64,000 bases of DNA, from contig PXRM01000012.1 of the NCBI GenBank assembly GCA_003020985.1, positions 1 to 64,000 of the forward strand, read 5' to 3'. A program made the translations under genes and the position numbers. The DNA is from Halobacteriales archaeon QS_4_70_19 (GTDB taxonomy: Archaea > Halobacteriota > Halobacteria > Halobacteriales > Haloarculaceae). Shown here piece after piece: positions 26,497-35,835 of the stretch; within the stretch, counting starts at the first letter, position 1, and each line of letters starts with the position of its first letter. A model generated the notes under the pieces. The model was not told the DNA's origin. It was given only the letters and a program-made list of their open reading frames with translations, and did no database searches.

Positions 26497-27324
26497 ATGC
26501 AGATACCCGACCTGACGACAGCGGTCGTACCGCTCCAGTCACAGGCCGACGCGCTCGCGGCGGTACAGGGTGATACACTGTTGAGTTCCTCGCTGTGGGC
26601 CAACATCGCCCTGGCGGGAATCTCCATCCTGGTGTTCCTGTACATGGGCCGGACCGTCACGTCCACGCGGGCGAAGGTCATCTGGGGGGCGACACTGATG
26701 ATCCCACTGGTGTCGATCTCCAGCTATCTGGGGCTGGCCTCGGGGCTGACGATGGGGTTCACCGAGATGCCCCCCGGCCACGCCCTCGGGGGCCAGGAGG
26801 TCCTCAGCCAGTGGGGTCGCTACCTGACGTGGGCGCTGTCCACGCCGATGATACTGCTCGCGCTCGGCCATCTGGCCGACGTCGACCGCGGGAGCCTGTT
26901 CGCCGTCATCGCCGCCGACGTGGCGATGTGCGTGACCGGGCTCGCGGCGGCACTCGTCACCTCGGACGTGCTCTACCGCTGGGCGTTCTACGCCATCAGC
27001 TGTGCGTTCTTCGCGGTCGTGCTGTACGCGCTGCTGGTCGAGTGGCCCGCGTCGGCCGCCGCCGCGGGGACGGATGAGATATTCGGCACGCTTCGCGCGC
27101 TGACGGTGGTGCTGTGGCTCGGCTACCCACTCGTCTGGGCGCTCGGCGTCGAGGGGCTGGCGGTGGTCCAGTCGGTCGGGGTCACCTCCTGGGCGTACTC
27201 GGCGCTCGACATCTTCGCGAAGTACGTCTTCTCGTTCCTGCTGCTGCGCTGGGTAGCAGCCAACGAGTCGACCGTCGCCGGCGCGTCCGTGGCCACCGGT
27301 GGCGCCACGCCGGCCGACGACTGA
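26497..27324 (+). CDS. hop: Halorhodopsin, light-driven chloride pump
   Basis: 275 residues, seven helices. It is a halorhodopsin and not a proton pump: helix C reads RYLTWALSTPMILLALG, with Thr in place of the proton-acceptor Asp and Ala in place of the donor Asp. FTEMPPGHALGGQEVLSQWG is the typical B-C loop. Helix F has VLWLGYPLVWALGVEG, and the retinal Lys is in DIFAKYVFSF. Its stop codon overlaps the first base of palindromic element copy B. It sits alone between the methyltransferase and nuoJ; no retinal-synthesis gene is nearby. Confidence 0.95.
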   Translation: MQIPDLTTAVVPLQSQADALAAVQGDTLLSSSLWANIALAGISILVFLYMGRTVTSTRAKVIWGATLMIPLVSISSYLGLASGLTMGFTEMPPGHALGGQEVLSQWGRYLTWALSTPMILLALGHLADVDRGSLFAVIAADVAMCVTGLAAALVTSDVLYRWAFYAISCAFFAVVLYALLVEWPASAAAAGTDEIFGTLRALTVVLWLGYPLVWALGVEGLAVVQSVGVTSWAYSALDIFAKYVFSFLLLRWVAANESTVAGASVATGGATPADD

Positions 27325-27405
27325 TACGGATCACGCCAAGTCATCTCCACGTCGACCGTCCGCACTCGGGCGGTCGTCGCGGTGAACAGTTAGCGTAATC
27401 CGTAT
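27324..27405. repeat. 82-bp palindromic element, copy B
   Basis: The same element as at 32-113, with identical length and central hairpin (27353-27376). The terminal repeats have two mismatches here (27324-27339 against 27390-27405). It begins at the last base of the hop stop codon and ends 107 nt before nuoJ, so it may act as a 3' boundary structure. Confidence 0.78.
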
Positions 27406-27512
27406 GAGTGGCCCCCGGCGGCCCCCGGGGCTCCGGGGCGCTGTGAGGTGAACACGGACACATGCGCCCGCGGATGGCAAGTTTCAAAGCCGTTCTGGGT
27501 AAGGGATGCACA

Positions 27513-27785
27513 ATGGCACTAGCAGAGACACTGGCGTTCGCGCTGTTCGCCCTCGTGACGGTGGGGAGCGCGCTGGGCGTCGTGTTGGTCCGCGACATCT
27601 GGCACGCGGCGCTCCTCCTCGGGGTGGCGCTCGTCAGCGTGGCGGTCCACTTCGTCATGCTGCGCGCCGAGTTCCTCGCGGCGATGCAGATTCTGGTGTA
27701 CGTCGGTGGGGTCCTCGTCCTCATCACGTTCGCCGTGATGCTGGTCCGCGAGCAAGGGGCCGAGGCAGAGGTGGTCTCCCAATGA
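27513..27785 (+). CDS. nuoJ1: Complex I subunit J, N-terminal half
   Basis: 90 residues, three helices: LAFALFALVTVGSALGVVLV, HAALLLGVALVSVAVHFVML, LVYVGGVLVLITFAVML. NuoJ is split into two genes, as usual in haloarchaea. ATG 27513. It overlaps nuoJ2 by 4 nt. It opens the second nuo block and probably has its own promoter (AAGTTTCAAAG at about 27478). Confidence 0.93.
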   Translation: MALAETLAFALFALVTVGSALGVVLVRDIWHAALLLGVALVSVAVHFVMLRAEFLAAMQILVYVGGVLVLITFAVMLVREQGAEAEVVSQ

Positions 27786-28114
27786 CCACCCGCCCGCGGC
27801 TCAGGAAGAGCTCCTCACAGGTCATCGGGGTCCTGGCATTGGCGCTGTTCGGTGTCCTCGCGGCGGTGTTCCTGACCGCCTCGTTCGGGGACGCTGCCGG
27901 GTTCCCCGCCGACGGCTCCATCACCGCTGCCATCGGCTACGCGATGTTCAACCTCGACGCCGGGGCCTTCCCCTCGGAGGGCTTCCTGGTCTCGTTCATC
28001 GTCATCGCGGTGGTGCTGGACGCGGCGCTCGACGTCGCCGTCATGCTCGGCCTCCGCGAGGAGGAGGAGGACACCATGGCGAGTGACGGACGCGGGACCA
28101 GGGGTGATCGGTGA
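27782..28114 (+). CDS. nuoJ2: Complex I subunit J, C-terminal half
   Basis: 110 residues, two helices (VIGVLALALFGVLAAVFLTA and FLVSFIVIAVVLDAALDVAV) and a charged tail. It completes NuoJ together with the preceding gene. ATG 27782 overlaps the nuoJ1 stop, and its own stop overlaps the nuoK start. Confidence 0.88.
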   Translation: MTTRPRLRKSSSQVIGVLALALFGVLAAVFLTASFGDAAGFPADGSITAAIGYAMFNLDAGAFPSEGFLVSFIVIAVVLDAALDVAVMLGLREEEEDTMASDGRGTRGDR

Positions 28115-28419
28115 TGGCGGTCCCGGTCCAGTACTACCTGGTACTGTCGGCTGCGGTGTTCTGTATCGGCCTGTTCGGCATCCTGACGCGTCGGAACGCA
28201 CTGATGTTCCTGATGAGCGTCGAACTGATGCTGAACGCAGCGAACATCAACTTCGTCGCGTTCTCGTTCCAGCACGGGAACCTCACGGGACAGGTGTTCA
28301 GCCTGTTCACGATGGCCCTGGCGGCCGCCGAGGTCGCCGTCGGCATCGGCATCATCCTCGTCCTCTACCGCAACTTCGCGGACGTGGACGTGACGAAGGC
28401 GACGACTCTGAGGTGGTAA
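28111..28419 (+). CDS. nuoK: Complex I subunit K
   Basis: 102 residues, three helices, the MrpC-like subunit. The conserved acidic residues of the proton path are in FLMSVELMLNAANINF and AAAEVAVGIGIILVLY. Translation starts at GTG 28111 or ATG 28114. Confidence 0.94.
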   Translation: MMAVPVQYYLVLSAAVFCIGLFGILTRRNALMFLMSVELMLNAANINFVAFSFQHGNLTGQVFSLFTMALAAAEVAVGIGIILVLYRNFADVDVTKATTLRW

Positions 28420-28420
28420 G

Positions 28421-30499
28421 ATGGCTGCAGAATCAGGAGTGTTCACCTTCGCACCGGCGATCGCGGTCCTGCCGTTCGTATCGTTCCTGGTCGCGCTGTT
28501 CGCCGGGAAGTACATGCCGAAGAAGGGCGCCGTCGCGGGCATCGCCGCGACCGCGGGCTCCCTGCTGCTCTCGCTGGTCATGCTCGCACAGGTCGCGAGC
28601 GGCCACGCCCACCACATGGAGCTGTACACGTGGGTCGGCGGCGAGGGCGTCCCGTTCGAACTGACGTTCGGCATCCTACTCGACCAGCTCTCGACGCTGA
28701 TGCTGGTCATCGTCTCGACCATCGCGTTCCTGGTCCACGTCTTCTCGCTGGGCTACATGAACGACGAGGGCGAGACCGGACTGCCGCGCTACTACGCCGA
28801 GCTCGGCCTGTTCTCGGCGAGCATGCTCGCCTTCGTCTTCTCGGACAACGTCCTGATGGCGTTCATGTTCTTCGAGCTGGTGGGCCTGTGCTCGTACCTG
28901 CTCATCGGGTTCTGGTTCCGCCGGCCCGGGCCGGCGAGCGCAGCGAAGAAGGCATTCCTGGTCACCCGCTTCGGTGACTACTTCTTCCTCATCGGCGTCG
29001 TCGGCATCTTCGCCACCTTCGGCACGGGGACGTTCGGCGGCCCCGGCGTCGAGGAGTCGTTCCCCGAACTCGCGGAGGCCGCCATCGCCGGCGGCGCGAG
29101 CGTGAACACCTTCTTCGGCCTCTCGCCCCGGGCCTGGTTCGGCGTCCTCGGTCTGCTCGTGCTGGGCGGCGTGATGGGCAAGTCCGCCCAGTTCCCGTTC
29201 CACACGTGGCTCCCCGACGCGATGGAGGGCCCGACGCCCGTCTCCGCGCTCATCCACGCCGCGACGATGGTCGCCGCGGGCGTCTACCTCGTCGCGCGGA
29301 TGTACGGCTTCTACGCCCTGCTCCCGACCGTCCTCGCGGTCATCGCCTTCGTCGGCGGCTTCACGGCGCTGTTCGCCGCGACGATGGGCGTCGTCAAGGA
29401 CGAAATCAAGCAGGTGCTCGCGTACTCCACCATCTCCCAGTACGGCTACATCATGCTCGCGCTGGGCGGTGGTGGCTACGTCGCGGGCGTCTTCCACCTG
29501 ACCACCCACGCCGTGTTCAAAGCGCTCCTGTTCCTCGGCGCCGGGTCGGTCATCATCGCGATGCACCACAACGAGAACATGTGGGACATGGGTGGCCTGA
29601 AAGACCGGATGCCGGTGACCTACTACGCGTTCCTCTCCGGGTCGCTGGCGCTTGCCGGCATCGTCCCCTTCTCGGGCTTCTGGTCGAAGGACGAGGTCCT
29701 CTACGAGACGCTGGTCCACGGCCTCGGCGGGAGCCCGCTCCTGCTGGCCGCGTACGCGATGGGCCTGCTGGCCGTCTTCTTCACGGGCTTCTACACCTTC
29801 CGGATGGTGCTGCTGACGTTCCACGGCGAGCCCCGGACGGACCTCGCCGAGGACCCCGAGCCCGTGCGCTGGAACGTGAAGATTCCGCTGGCCATCCTCG
29901 GTGTGCTGGCCGCGGTCATCGGCGTCATCAATCTCGTCCCCGTTCACGCGCTGGAGAGCAGCGTGCCGGAGTTCCTCCACGACTGGCTCTACCACGGCCC
30001 GGAGGGGCTCAACGGCGAGCACTACCACGAACTCATCACGTCCCCGGAGTTCGCCGGCTACTCGGCCGGCGCCATCCCGGGGCTCGGTGAGCTGGGGACC
30101 CTGTTCGCCTCCGCCGGCCTCTCGCTGGCGGTCGCGCTCGCCGGCTCCGCGGTCGCGCTCGCGCTCTACCGCGCCCCCGCGCCCGAGGAACACACTGCGA
30201 AACTCGGCTCCCTCAAGACCTTGCTCTACGAGAACTACTACCAGGACGAGTATCAGGTCTGGCTCGCACAGGACCTCACCGAGGAGACCGTCGCGAAGAA
30301 CGCGAAGCGGTTCGACGACGGCGTCGTCGACGGCTTCGTCGACCGCGTCTCCGACGTGAGCCTCGTCTCCGGTCACTTCCTGCGGCGCGTCCAGACGGGC
30401 ATCGTCTCCAACTACGCGGCCCTCATCACCCTCGGTCTCGTGGTGCTGCTGGTCGCCTTTGGCATCGTCGGCGGCTGGTTCGGAGGTGTCTTCGCATGA
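28421..30499 (+). CDS. nuoL: Complex I subunit L, antiporter-like
   Basis: 692 residues, about sixteen helices. Hallmarks are FFELVGLCSYLLIGFW, KSAQFPFHTWLPDAMEGPTP and HAATMVAAGVYLVARM. The C-terminal lateral helix region is about 590-692. It pumps protons and braces the membrane arm. It overlaps nuoM by 4 nt. Confidence 0.95.
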   Translation: MAAESGVFTFAPAIAVLPFVSFLVALFAGKYMPKKGAVAGIAATAGSLLLSLVMLAQVASGHAHHMELYTWVGGEGVPFELTFGILLDQLSTLMLVIVSTIAFLVHVFSLGYMNDEGETGLPRYYAELGLFSASMLAFVFSDNVLMAFMFFELVGLCSYLLIGFWFRRPGPASAAKKAFLVTRFGDYFFLIGVVGIFATFGTGTFGGPGVEESFPELAEAAIAGGASVNTFFGLSPRAWFGVLGLLVLGGVMGKSAQFPFHTWLPDAMEGPTPVSALIHAATMVAAGVYLVARMYGFYALLPTVLAVIAFVGGFTALFAATMGVVKDEIKQVLAYSTISQYGYIMLALGGGGYVAGVFHLTTHAVFKALLFLGAGSVIIAMHHNENMWDMGGLKDRMPVTYYAFLSGSLALAGIVPFSGFWSKDEVLYETLVHGLGGSPLLLAAYAMGLLAVFFTGFYTFRMVLLTFHGEPRTDLAEDPEPVRWNVKIPLAILGVLAAVIGVINLVPVHALESSVPEFLHDWLYHGPEGLNGEHYHELITSPEFAGYSAGAIPGLGELGTLFASAGLSLAVALAGSAVALALYRAPAPEEHTAKLGSLKTLLYENYYQDEYQVWLAQDLTEETVAKNAKRFDDGVVDGFVDRVSDVSLVSGHFLRRVQTGIVSNYAALITLGLVVLLVAFGIVGGWFGGVFA

Positions 30500-32070
30500 T
30501 GATCGAGGCCCTCGTCGGGCTCTGCCTCGTCGGTGCGCTCGTGGTGTTCTTCGCCCCCGACGAGTACGCCGGGAAGCTGGCCTTCGGCTGGTCGCTCCTG
30601 CCGCTCGCGCTGTCGGCGCTGATGTACCTCAACTTCGACGGGCGCGGGAACGCCCTCCTGGGCGGCTCGCTGGCCTTCGAGGAGCAGTTCACCTGGATCG
30701 CGCTCGGCCCGTACGAGCTGACGTGGTTCATGGGTCTGGACGGCATCAGCATGCCGCTGGTCGTGCTGTCGACGCTCCTGACCACGCTCGCCATCCTGTC
30801 GGCGTGGACGCCGATCGACGAGCGCCGGAACCAGTTCTACGGGCTGGTGCTGTTCCTGGAGGGCAGCCTCATCGGCGTCTTCGGCGCGCTTGACTTCTTC
30901 GTCTGGTTCGTCTTCTGGGAGGCCGTCCTCATCCCGATGTACTTCCTCGTGGGCATCTGGGGCGGCGCCCGGCGGAAGTACGCCGCCATCAAGTTCTTCG
31001 TCTACACGAACATCGCCAGCCTGGTCCTGTTCATCGGGTTCTTCGGGCTGGTGTTCGGGCTGGGCGACAGCATCTCCTCGCTCGCGCTGCCGGAGATCGC
31101 GACCGCGCTCCGGGCGGGCGAGCTGGGTCCGCTCGCCGGGGGCCTCATCGTCCCCGAGCAACTGCGGCTGCTCGCGTTCGTCGCGATGTTCATCGGCTTC
31201 GGCGTGAAGGTGCCCATCGTCCCGTTCCACACGTGGCTCCCGGACGCCCACGTCGAGGCCCCCACGCCCATCTCGGTGCTGCTGGCGGGCGTCCTCCTGA
31301 AGATGGGGACGTACGCCCTGCTCCGGTTCAACTTCACGATGCTGCCCGAGACCGCCCGCTCGCTGGCGGTCCCCATCGCCGCGGTCGCGGTCATCAGTGT
31401 CATCTACGGCGCGCTGCTCGCGCTCGGGCAGTCCGACCTGAAGCGCATCGTCGCGTACTCGTCGGTCTCCTCGATGGGCTACGTCATCCTCGGCCTCGTC
31501 GCGTACACGTCGTACGGCATCGGCGGCGCGACGTTCCAGATGGTGAGCCACGGGCTGATCTCCGGGCTGATGTTCGCCTGCGTCGGCGTCATCTACAACG
31601 TGACACACACACGTGAGGTCGGCGACATGGCCGGGCTCGCGGACGAGATGCCGCTCACCGTCGGCGCGCTCGTCGCCGGCGCGTTCGCCTACGCCGGCCT
31701 GCCGCTGATGGCCGGGTTCGCCGCGGAGTTCTTCATCTTCGTCGGCGCGTTCCAGTCGACGGTCATCGCCGGCAACGGGATGGCCGTCATGACGGCGCTG
31801 GCGATGTTCGGCATCGTCATCGTGGCCGGCTATCTGCTGTGGGCGATGCAGCGCTCGCTGTTCGGGCCCTTCCGGTTTGACGGCGACTACGAGGTCACGC
31901 GGGCCGCGCGCCACGACATCGCGCCGCTGGTCGTCCTCATCGTCGTCATCATCGCGCTCGGGACGTTCCCGAACGACACGTTCTTCCGGATGATCACGGA
32001 CGCGGTCGGGCCGCTGGTCGACGGTGCGACAGCCGAGGCGGCCCTCGGTACCGGAGGTGGTTCCCCATGA
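30496..32070 (+). CDS. nuoM: Complex I subunit M, antiporter-like
   Basis: 524 residues, about fourteen helices. Key stretches are FVFWEAVLIPMYFLVGIWGG (conserved Glu), KVPIVPFHTWLPDAHVEAPT and DLKRIVAYSSVSSMGYVILG. ATG 30496 overlaps the nuoL stop codon, and the end overlaps nuoN by 4 nt, so L-M-N are translationally coupled. Confidence 0.95.
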   Translation: MMIEALVGLCLVGALVVFFAPDEYAGKLAFGWSLLPLALSALMYLNFDGRGNALLGGSLAFEEQFTWIALGPYELTWFMGLDGISMPLVVLSTLLTTLAILSAWTPIDERRNQFYGLVLFLEGSLIGVFGALDFFVWFVFWEAVLIPMYFLVGIWGGARRKYAAIKFFVYTNIASLVLFIGFFGLVFGLGDSISSLALPEIATALRAGELGPLAGGLIVPEQLRLLAFVAMFIGFGVKVPIVPFHTWLPDAHVEAPTPISVLLAGVLLKMGTYALLRFNFTMLPETARSLAVPIAAVAVISVIYGALLALGQSDLKRIVAYSSVSSMGYVILGLVAYTSYGIGGATFQMVSHGLISGLMFACVGVIYNVTHTREVGDMAGLADEMPLTVGALVAGAFAYAGLPLMAGFAAEFFIFVGAFQSTVIAGNGMAVMTALAMFGIVIVAGYLLWAMQRSLFGPFRFDGDYEVTRAARHDIAPLVVLIVVIIALGTFPNDTFFRMITDAVGPLVDGATAEAALGTGGGSP

Positions 32071-33602
32071 TTCCGCTCCAACAGACCCCGACGCTCGCGC
32101 CCGACTGGCTGGCCCTGACGCCGGCCCTCCTGCTGGGCGTGTTCGCGCTGCTCCTGTTCGTCTTCGACAGCATCGACCCCGACGAGTCCAACGACGGGCT
32201 GCTCGCCGGGCTGGCGACGGTCGGCAGCGTCTCCGCGGCCGTCGTGGCCGGCGTGTTCCTGCTGCTCGGCATCGGTGCCGGCGACGGCGTCTCGCTGTAC
32301 GGCGGCCAGCTGGTCGTCGACGGCATGGCGCTGTTCTTCATGCTCATCTTCACCAGCGTCGCGTCGCTGGTCTGTCTGGGGAGCATCGACTACCTGGAGG
32401 GTCACGACGACATCGCGGGCTACTACTCGCTGGTGCTGCTGGCGACGACCGGCATGGCGATGATGGCGGCGTCGAACTCGCTGGCCACCATCTTCGTCTC
32501 GCTGGAGCTGCTGTCGCTCCCCTCCTACGGGCTCGTCGCCTACCTCAAGAACAACAAGGGAAGCGTCGAGGCCGGGATGAAGTACTTCCTCGTCGGCGCG
32601 CTCTCCTCGGCGGTGTTCGCCTACGGCATCTCGCTGATCTACGGCGTCACCGGTAGCCTGCTCCTGTCGGAGGTCGCCGGCGCGCTGCAGGGCGGCGAGG
32701 TCCTCACCGACCTGGGCGGTATCTTCGGCGTCGGCGTCCTGATGGTCGCCGGCGGCTTCGCGTTCAAGACCGCCTCCGTCCCGTTCCACTTCTGGGCGCC
32801 GGAGGCGTACGAGGGCGCGCCCGCACCCGTCAGTGCGTTCCTCTCCTCGGCGTCGAAGGCGGCCGGCTTCGTCGTCGCCTTCCGCGTGTTCATCGTCGCG
32901 TTCCCCATCGAGAGCGTAGCGGGGACCATCGACTGGGTCCTCCTGTTCCAGGTGCTCGCGGTCGTCACGATGACGCTGGGGAACTTCGCCGCCGCGACCC
33001 AGGAGAACGTCAAGCGGATGCTGGCCTACTCCTCGGTCGGGCACGCGGGCTACGTCCTCATCGGCCTCGCGGCGCTCACGGGCCAGGGCAACGGCGAGAT
33101 CGTCCTCGGCGCCGGCATGATCCACCTGCTCGTCTACGGCTTCATGAACACGGGGGCGTTCCTGTTCGTGGCGCTGGTCGAGTACTGGGGCGTCGGCCGC
33201 ACCTTCGAGGACTACAACGGGCTCGCGACGAAGGCCCCGATCGCCTGCGTCGCGATGACCGTCTTCATGTTCTCGCTGGCGGGGCTCCCCATCGGCGGGG
33301 GCTTCCTCTCGAAGTACTACCTGCTGGCGGGCGCGGTCGGCGCGGGCGTCTGGTGGCTCGCGCTCGTCGCAGCCGTCAACAGTGCGCTGAGCCTGTTCTA
33401 CTACTCGCGGGTCGTCAAGGCGATGTGGATCGAGGAGCCGAACGGGAACCTCGACCGCATCGACGTGCGGGGCTACCCGACGGGGCTCTACGCCGCGGTC
33501 GTCATCGCGGCCATCGCGACGGTCGTGCTGCTGCCGGCCATCGGCATCTTCTCCGGCGTCGCGTTCGAGGCGGCGAGCGCGGTGCTGCAGATCGCCCCCT
33601 GA
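32067..33602 (+). CDS. nuoN: Complex I subunit N, antiporter-like
   Basis: 511 residues, about fourteen helices. Key stretches are SLELLSLPSYGLVAYLKNN, FKTASVPFHFWAPEAYEGAP and NVKRMLAYSSVGHAGYVLIG. Last subunit gene. No nuoE, F or G is present in the cluster, so the enzyme is the archaeal type whose electron donor is not the NADH module. Confidence 0.95.
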   Translation: MIPLQQTPTLAPDWLALTPALLLGVFALLLFVFDSIDPDESNDGLLAGLATVGSVSAAVVAGVFLLLGIGAGDGVSLYGGQLVVDGMALFFMLIFTSVASLVCLGSIDYLEGHDDIAGYYSLVLLATTGMAMMAASNSLATIFVSLELLSLPSYGLVAYLKNNKGSVEAGMKYFLVGALSSAVFAYGISLIYGVTGSLLLSEVAGALQGGEVLTDLGGIFGVGVLMVAGGFAFKTASVPFHFWAPEAYEGAPAPVSAFLSSASKAAGFVVAFRVFIVAFPIESVAGTIDWVLLFQVLAVVTMTLGNFAAATQENVKRMLAYSSVGHAGYVLIGLAALTGQGNGEIVLGAGMIHLLVYGFMNTGAFLFVALVEYWGVGRTFEDYNGLATKAPIACVAMTVFMFSLAGLPIGGGFLSKYYLLAGAVGAGVWWLALVAAVNSALSLFYYSRVVKAMWIEEPNGNLDRIDVRGYPTGLYAAVVIAAIATVVLLPAIGIFSGVAFEAASAVLQIAP

Positions 33603-33640
33603 GTCGGGGAGCGTCCCCGACCTCCCGTGGGGCGAACTTT
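33603..33640 (+). terminator. Terminator-like hairpin after nuoN
   Basis: GTCGGGGA-GCG-TCCCCGAC (33603-33621) is a perfect 8-bp stem with a 3-nt loop right after the nuoN stop codon. A short T-run (about 33636) follows. It separates the nuo transcript from the convergent P450 gene. Confidence 0.5.
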
Positions 33641-33734
33641 TCCGTAACCGCGAACGTTACGCGGATATCCCCGGGGTTACCCCGTCAGCTGGAAGCTAAC
33701 TGGGGAACGGAGCTTCGAACTACGGAACAGCTGC

Positions 33735-35360
33735 TCACGCCGCGTCCACGGGCCGGAACCGGACGTGGATGTCGCGGTCGGGCTGGAGGTTGATGGCCGA
33801 ATCCAGTTTCATATCGGGGGCGTCGTGGGGGTCGAAGTCCTCGGGGTCGACGTGGTGGGGCCGAGCGAACTCGATGTCGTAGCTGGCACAGATCGCCGCG
33901 AGGACGGCCCTCGCTTCCACCGAGGCGATGGACTCCCCGAGGCAGGCGTGCCGGCCCTTCGAGAAGGGGAAGTACGCGAGTTCGTGACGGTCGGCCTCGG
34001 CCTCGGGGGTGAACCGGGAGGGGTCGAACTCGTCGGGGTCGTCCCAGAACTCCGGGTCGTGGTGCGTGACGTACGGGCTGAACAGGACGTGCGACCCCTC
34101 GGCCATCGGCTGGCCGCCGACCTCCACGTCCGCCTTCACCGTCCGACCGAACACCGGCAGCGGCGGGTAGAGGCGGATGGCCTCCTTCCACACGCGCTCC
34201 GTGTAGGGGAGGTCGTCGAGGAACGCCGTCCCGGGGGGTGTCCCGTCGGCTTCGTCCAGCGCGACCGAGCAGTAGGCCCCACTGAACGGGGCCAGCAGGT
34301 CCGTCCCGCGGGCCTCCTCGCGGATGCGCTGCTGGACCGCTGGACGGGCGGCCAGCAGGTAGAGCGACCAGGTCAGGCCGGCGGTGACGGTGGCGTGCCC
34401 GGCGATGAGGAGCCCTAGGACCTCCTGCCGGAGCGTCGCCGGGTCGAGCGCCTCGCCGTCGACGGGGTCCCCGCGGCAGAGCCAGGTCCCGAGGGCGTCG
34501 TCGTAGGCCCGCGGGGTCCGCCGGCGTCGCTCCACGATGGCCGTCGCGGCGCCCACGAGCTGCTCGACGTAGGCCTCGACCTGGCGCTCCTGCCGGCCCG
34601 TCAGCTCGACGGACGGGTCCGCACCGAGGGGCTGTTGAAGCCAGCCGGGCAGGTGCAGTTCGTCCGGGAGGTGCCGGGTGACGTGGCTGGTGACGAGATG
34701 GAGCTGTCGGCGTTTGAACAGGTCACGCAGGCCGTCGACCGCCTCGATGATCTCCGTCTCGTGGGCGCGGACGTCCGGGCCGAACAGCGATTCCCCGAGC
34801 AGTCGCAGGGTGAGTCGCTGCATCGCCGGCATCAGCCTGACGCCGTCGTAGCCGGGCGCGTACACCCGGACGGCGTCGGGGACCGTCCGGGGGTTGCCGG
34901 CGGTCGTGACCCCGTCCGGCCCCTCGAACTCGGCCATCGCCGCCAGCGTCGTTTCGACGATGTCGGGCACCGTCTCGGCGACGGTCCGCTCGGCGAACTC
35001 CGGGCTGAGGAGGCGCGTCCGCCGGGCCCACGACCCCTCGCCGCTGTCCTCGTGGAGGCTCACCACGCTGTTGCGGACGACGCGACCGAAGTCACGCGAC
35101 CCGGGCACGTCCAGTGCCCCGAAGTTCCGGGGATGCGTCTGGAGGGCGTACCGGACGTCGTCCGGGTGCGTGACCAGGAAGACGTCGTCGTCCAGCGCCG
35201 GGTGGATCGGCGGGATCCGGACCGTGTGGCCGTACTGGTCCTGCAGGTAGCGCCCCACCACGAGCGGGTCCTCGCTGACCAGCCGCGGGACCAGTTCGAC
35301 GATGGTCCCCAGTGACGGTCCTCCCGGCAGCAGCGAGGGGTCGATGTCTCTGATACCCAT
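33735..35360 (-). CDS. Cytochrome P450
   Basis: 541 residues, longer than most soluble prokaryotic P450s (about 400-460). The heme ligand loop is FPFSKGRHACLGESIA. The K-helix ExxR is EAIRLYPPLPVFGR and the PERF-like region is EFDPSRFTPEAEAD. The I-helix reads LIAGHATVTAGLTW: where the canonical motif has an acid before Thr (AGHET), Ala is found. It is a monooxygenase of unknown substrate. ATG 35360 begins the conserved MGIRDIDPSLLPGGP. An AT-rich promoter lies upstream (about 35370-35400). No redox partner is adjacent. Confidence 0.92.
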   Translation of the reverse strand: MGIRDIDPSLLPGGPSLGTIVELVPRLVSEDPLVVGRYLQDQYGHTVRIPPIHPALDDDVFLVTHPDDVRYALQTHPRNFGALDVPGSRDFGRVVRNSVVSLHEDSGEGSWARRTRLLSPEFAERTVAETVPDIVETTLAAMAEFEGPDGVTTAGNPRTVPDAVRVYAPGYDGVRLMPAMQRLTLRLLGESLFGPDVRAHETEIIEAVDGLRDLFKRRQLHLVTSHVTRHLPDELHLPGWLQQPLGADPSVELTGRQERQVEAYVEQLVGAATAIVERRRRTPRAYDDALGTWLCRGDPVDGEALDPATLRQEVLGLLIAGHATVTAGLTWSLYLLAARPAVQQRIREEARGTDLLAPFSGAYCSVALDEADGTPPGTAFLDDLPYTERVWKEAIRLYPPLPVFGRTVKADVEVGGQPMAEGSHVLFSPYVTHHDPEFWDDPDEFDPSRFTPEAEADRHELAYFPFSKGRHACLGESIASVEARAVLAAICASYDIEFARPHHVDPEDFDPHDAPDMKLDSAINLQPDRDIHVRFRPVDAA

Positions 35361-35478
35361 ACCCGGCGACAATTATTGCCGCAAGGTAATATGTCTCGTG
35401 GCCAATGCGGACGTAGCGCACAGTCGGTGCGGGCGGACGGAACGGACCGGTAGCGTCGGCCGACGACCGTCACTCCCC

Positions 35479-35714
35479 TCAGTTCGTCGTCACGAACTCG
35501 CGGATGGCCTCCAGGCCGTCCCGCTGGTCGTCGGAGGGGTCGCCGACGATGTCGAACTCGGGGGCCGCACAGTCGACCCCCACGTACGCCTCACCCAGGC
35601 TCGGGTCGATGATCGTGAACGGGCACCCTCCGGCACGTCGTTCATCGTCGCCGCGTTGAACAACGTCGACTTGCCCGCCGAGGGCTTGCCGACCAGACCG
35701 ATCCGGTAGCTCGT
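35479..35714 (-). pseudogene. Remnant of a YchF/OLA1-type GTPase
   Basis: Reads SYRIGLVGKPSAGKSTLFNA and ATMNDVPEGA (N-terminus with P-loop), then after a frameshift FTIIDPSLGEAYVGVDCAAP EFD. The expected start ATG is ACG (35712-35714). About 4 nt are missing between GA and PFT compared with the family. After EFD the sequence jumps to an unrelated tail, IVGDPSDDQRDGLEAIREFV, and stops, while intact proteins have about 390 residues. It is clearly non-functional. Confidence 0.75.
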
Positions 35715-35835
35715 TATCGGGCGGGGGTGATGGGGGCGGATAGCCGTTTCCGTGCGACGCTGGCCTGCAACGTGAGGCCGTAACGTGGTTGAACGGTCGA
35801 CAGGTTTGTTATGCGGTACCTCGACACGCACTACC

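Noticed and set aside
28676-30376. Very long open frame antisense to nuoL (and similar ones opposite nuoM, nuoN, pccB, pccA, nuoC-D)
   Set aside because: They lie wholly opposite well-identified genes and read as Arg/Glu/Asp/His-rich text without any family motif. In DNA this GC-rich, antisense frames stay open by codon bias.
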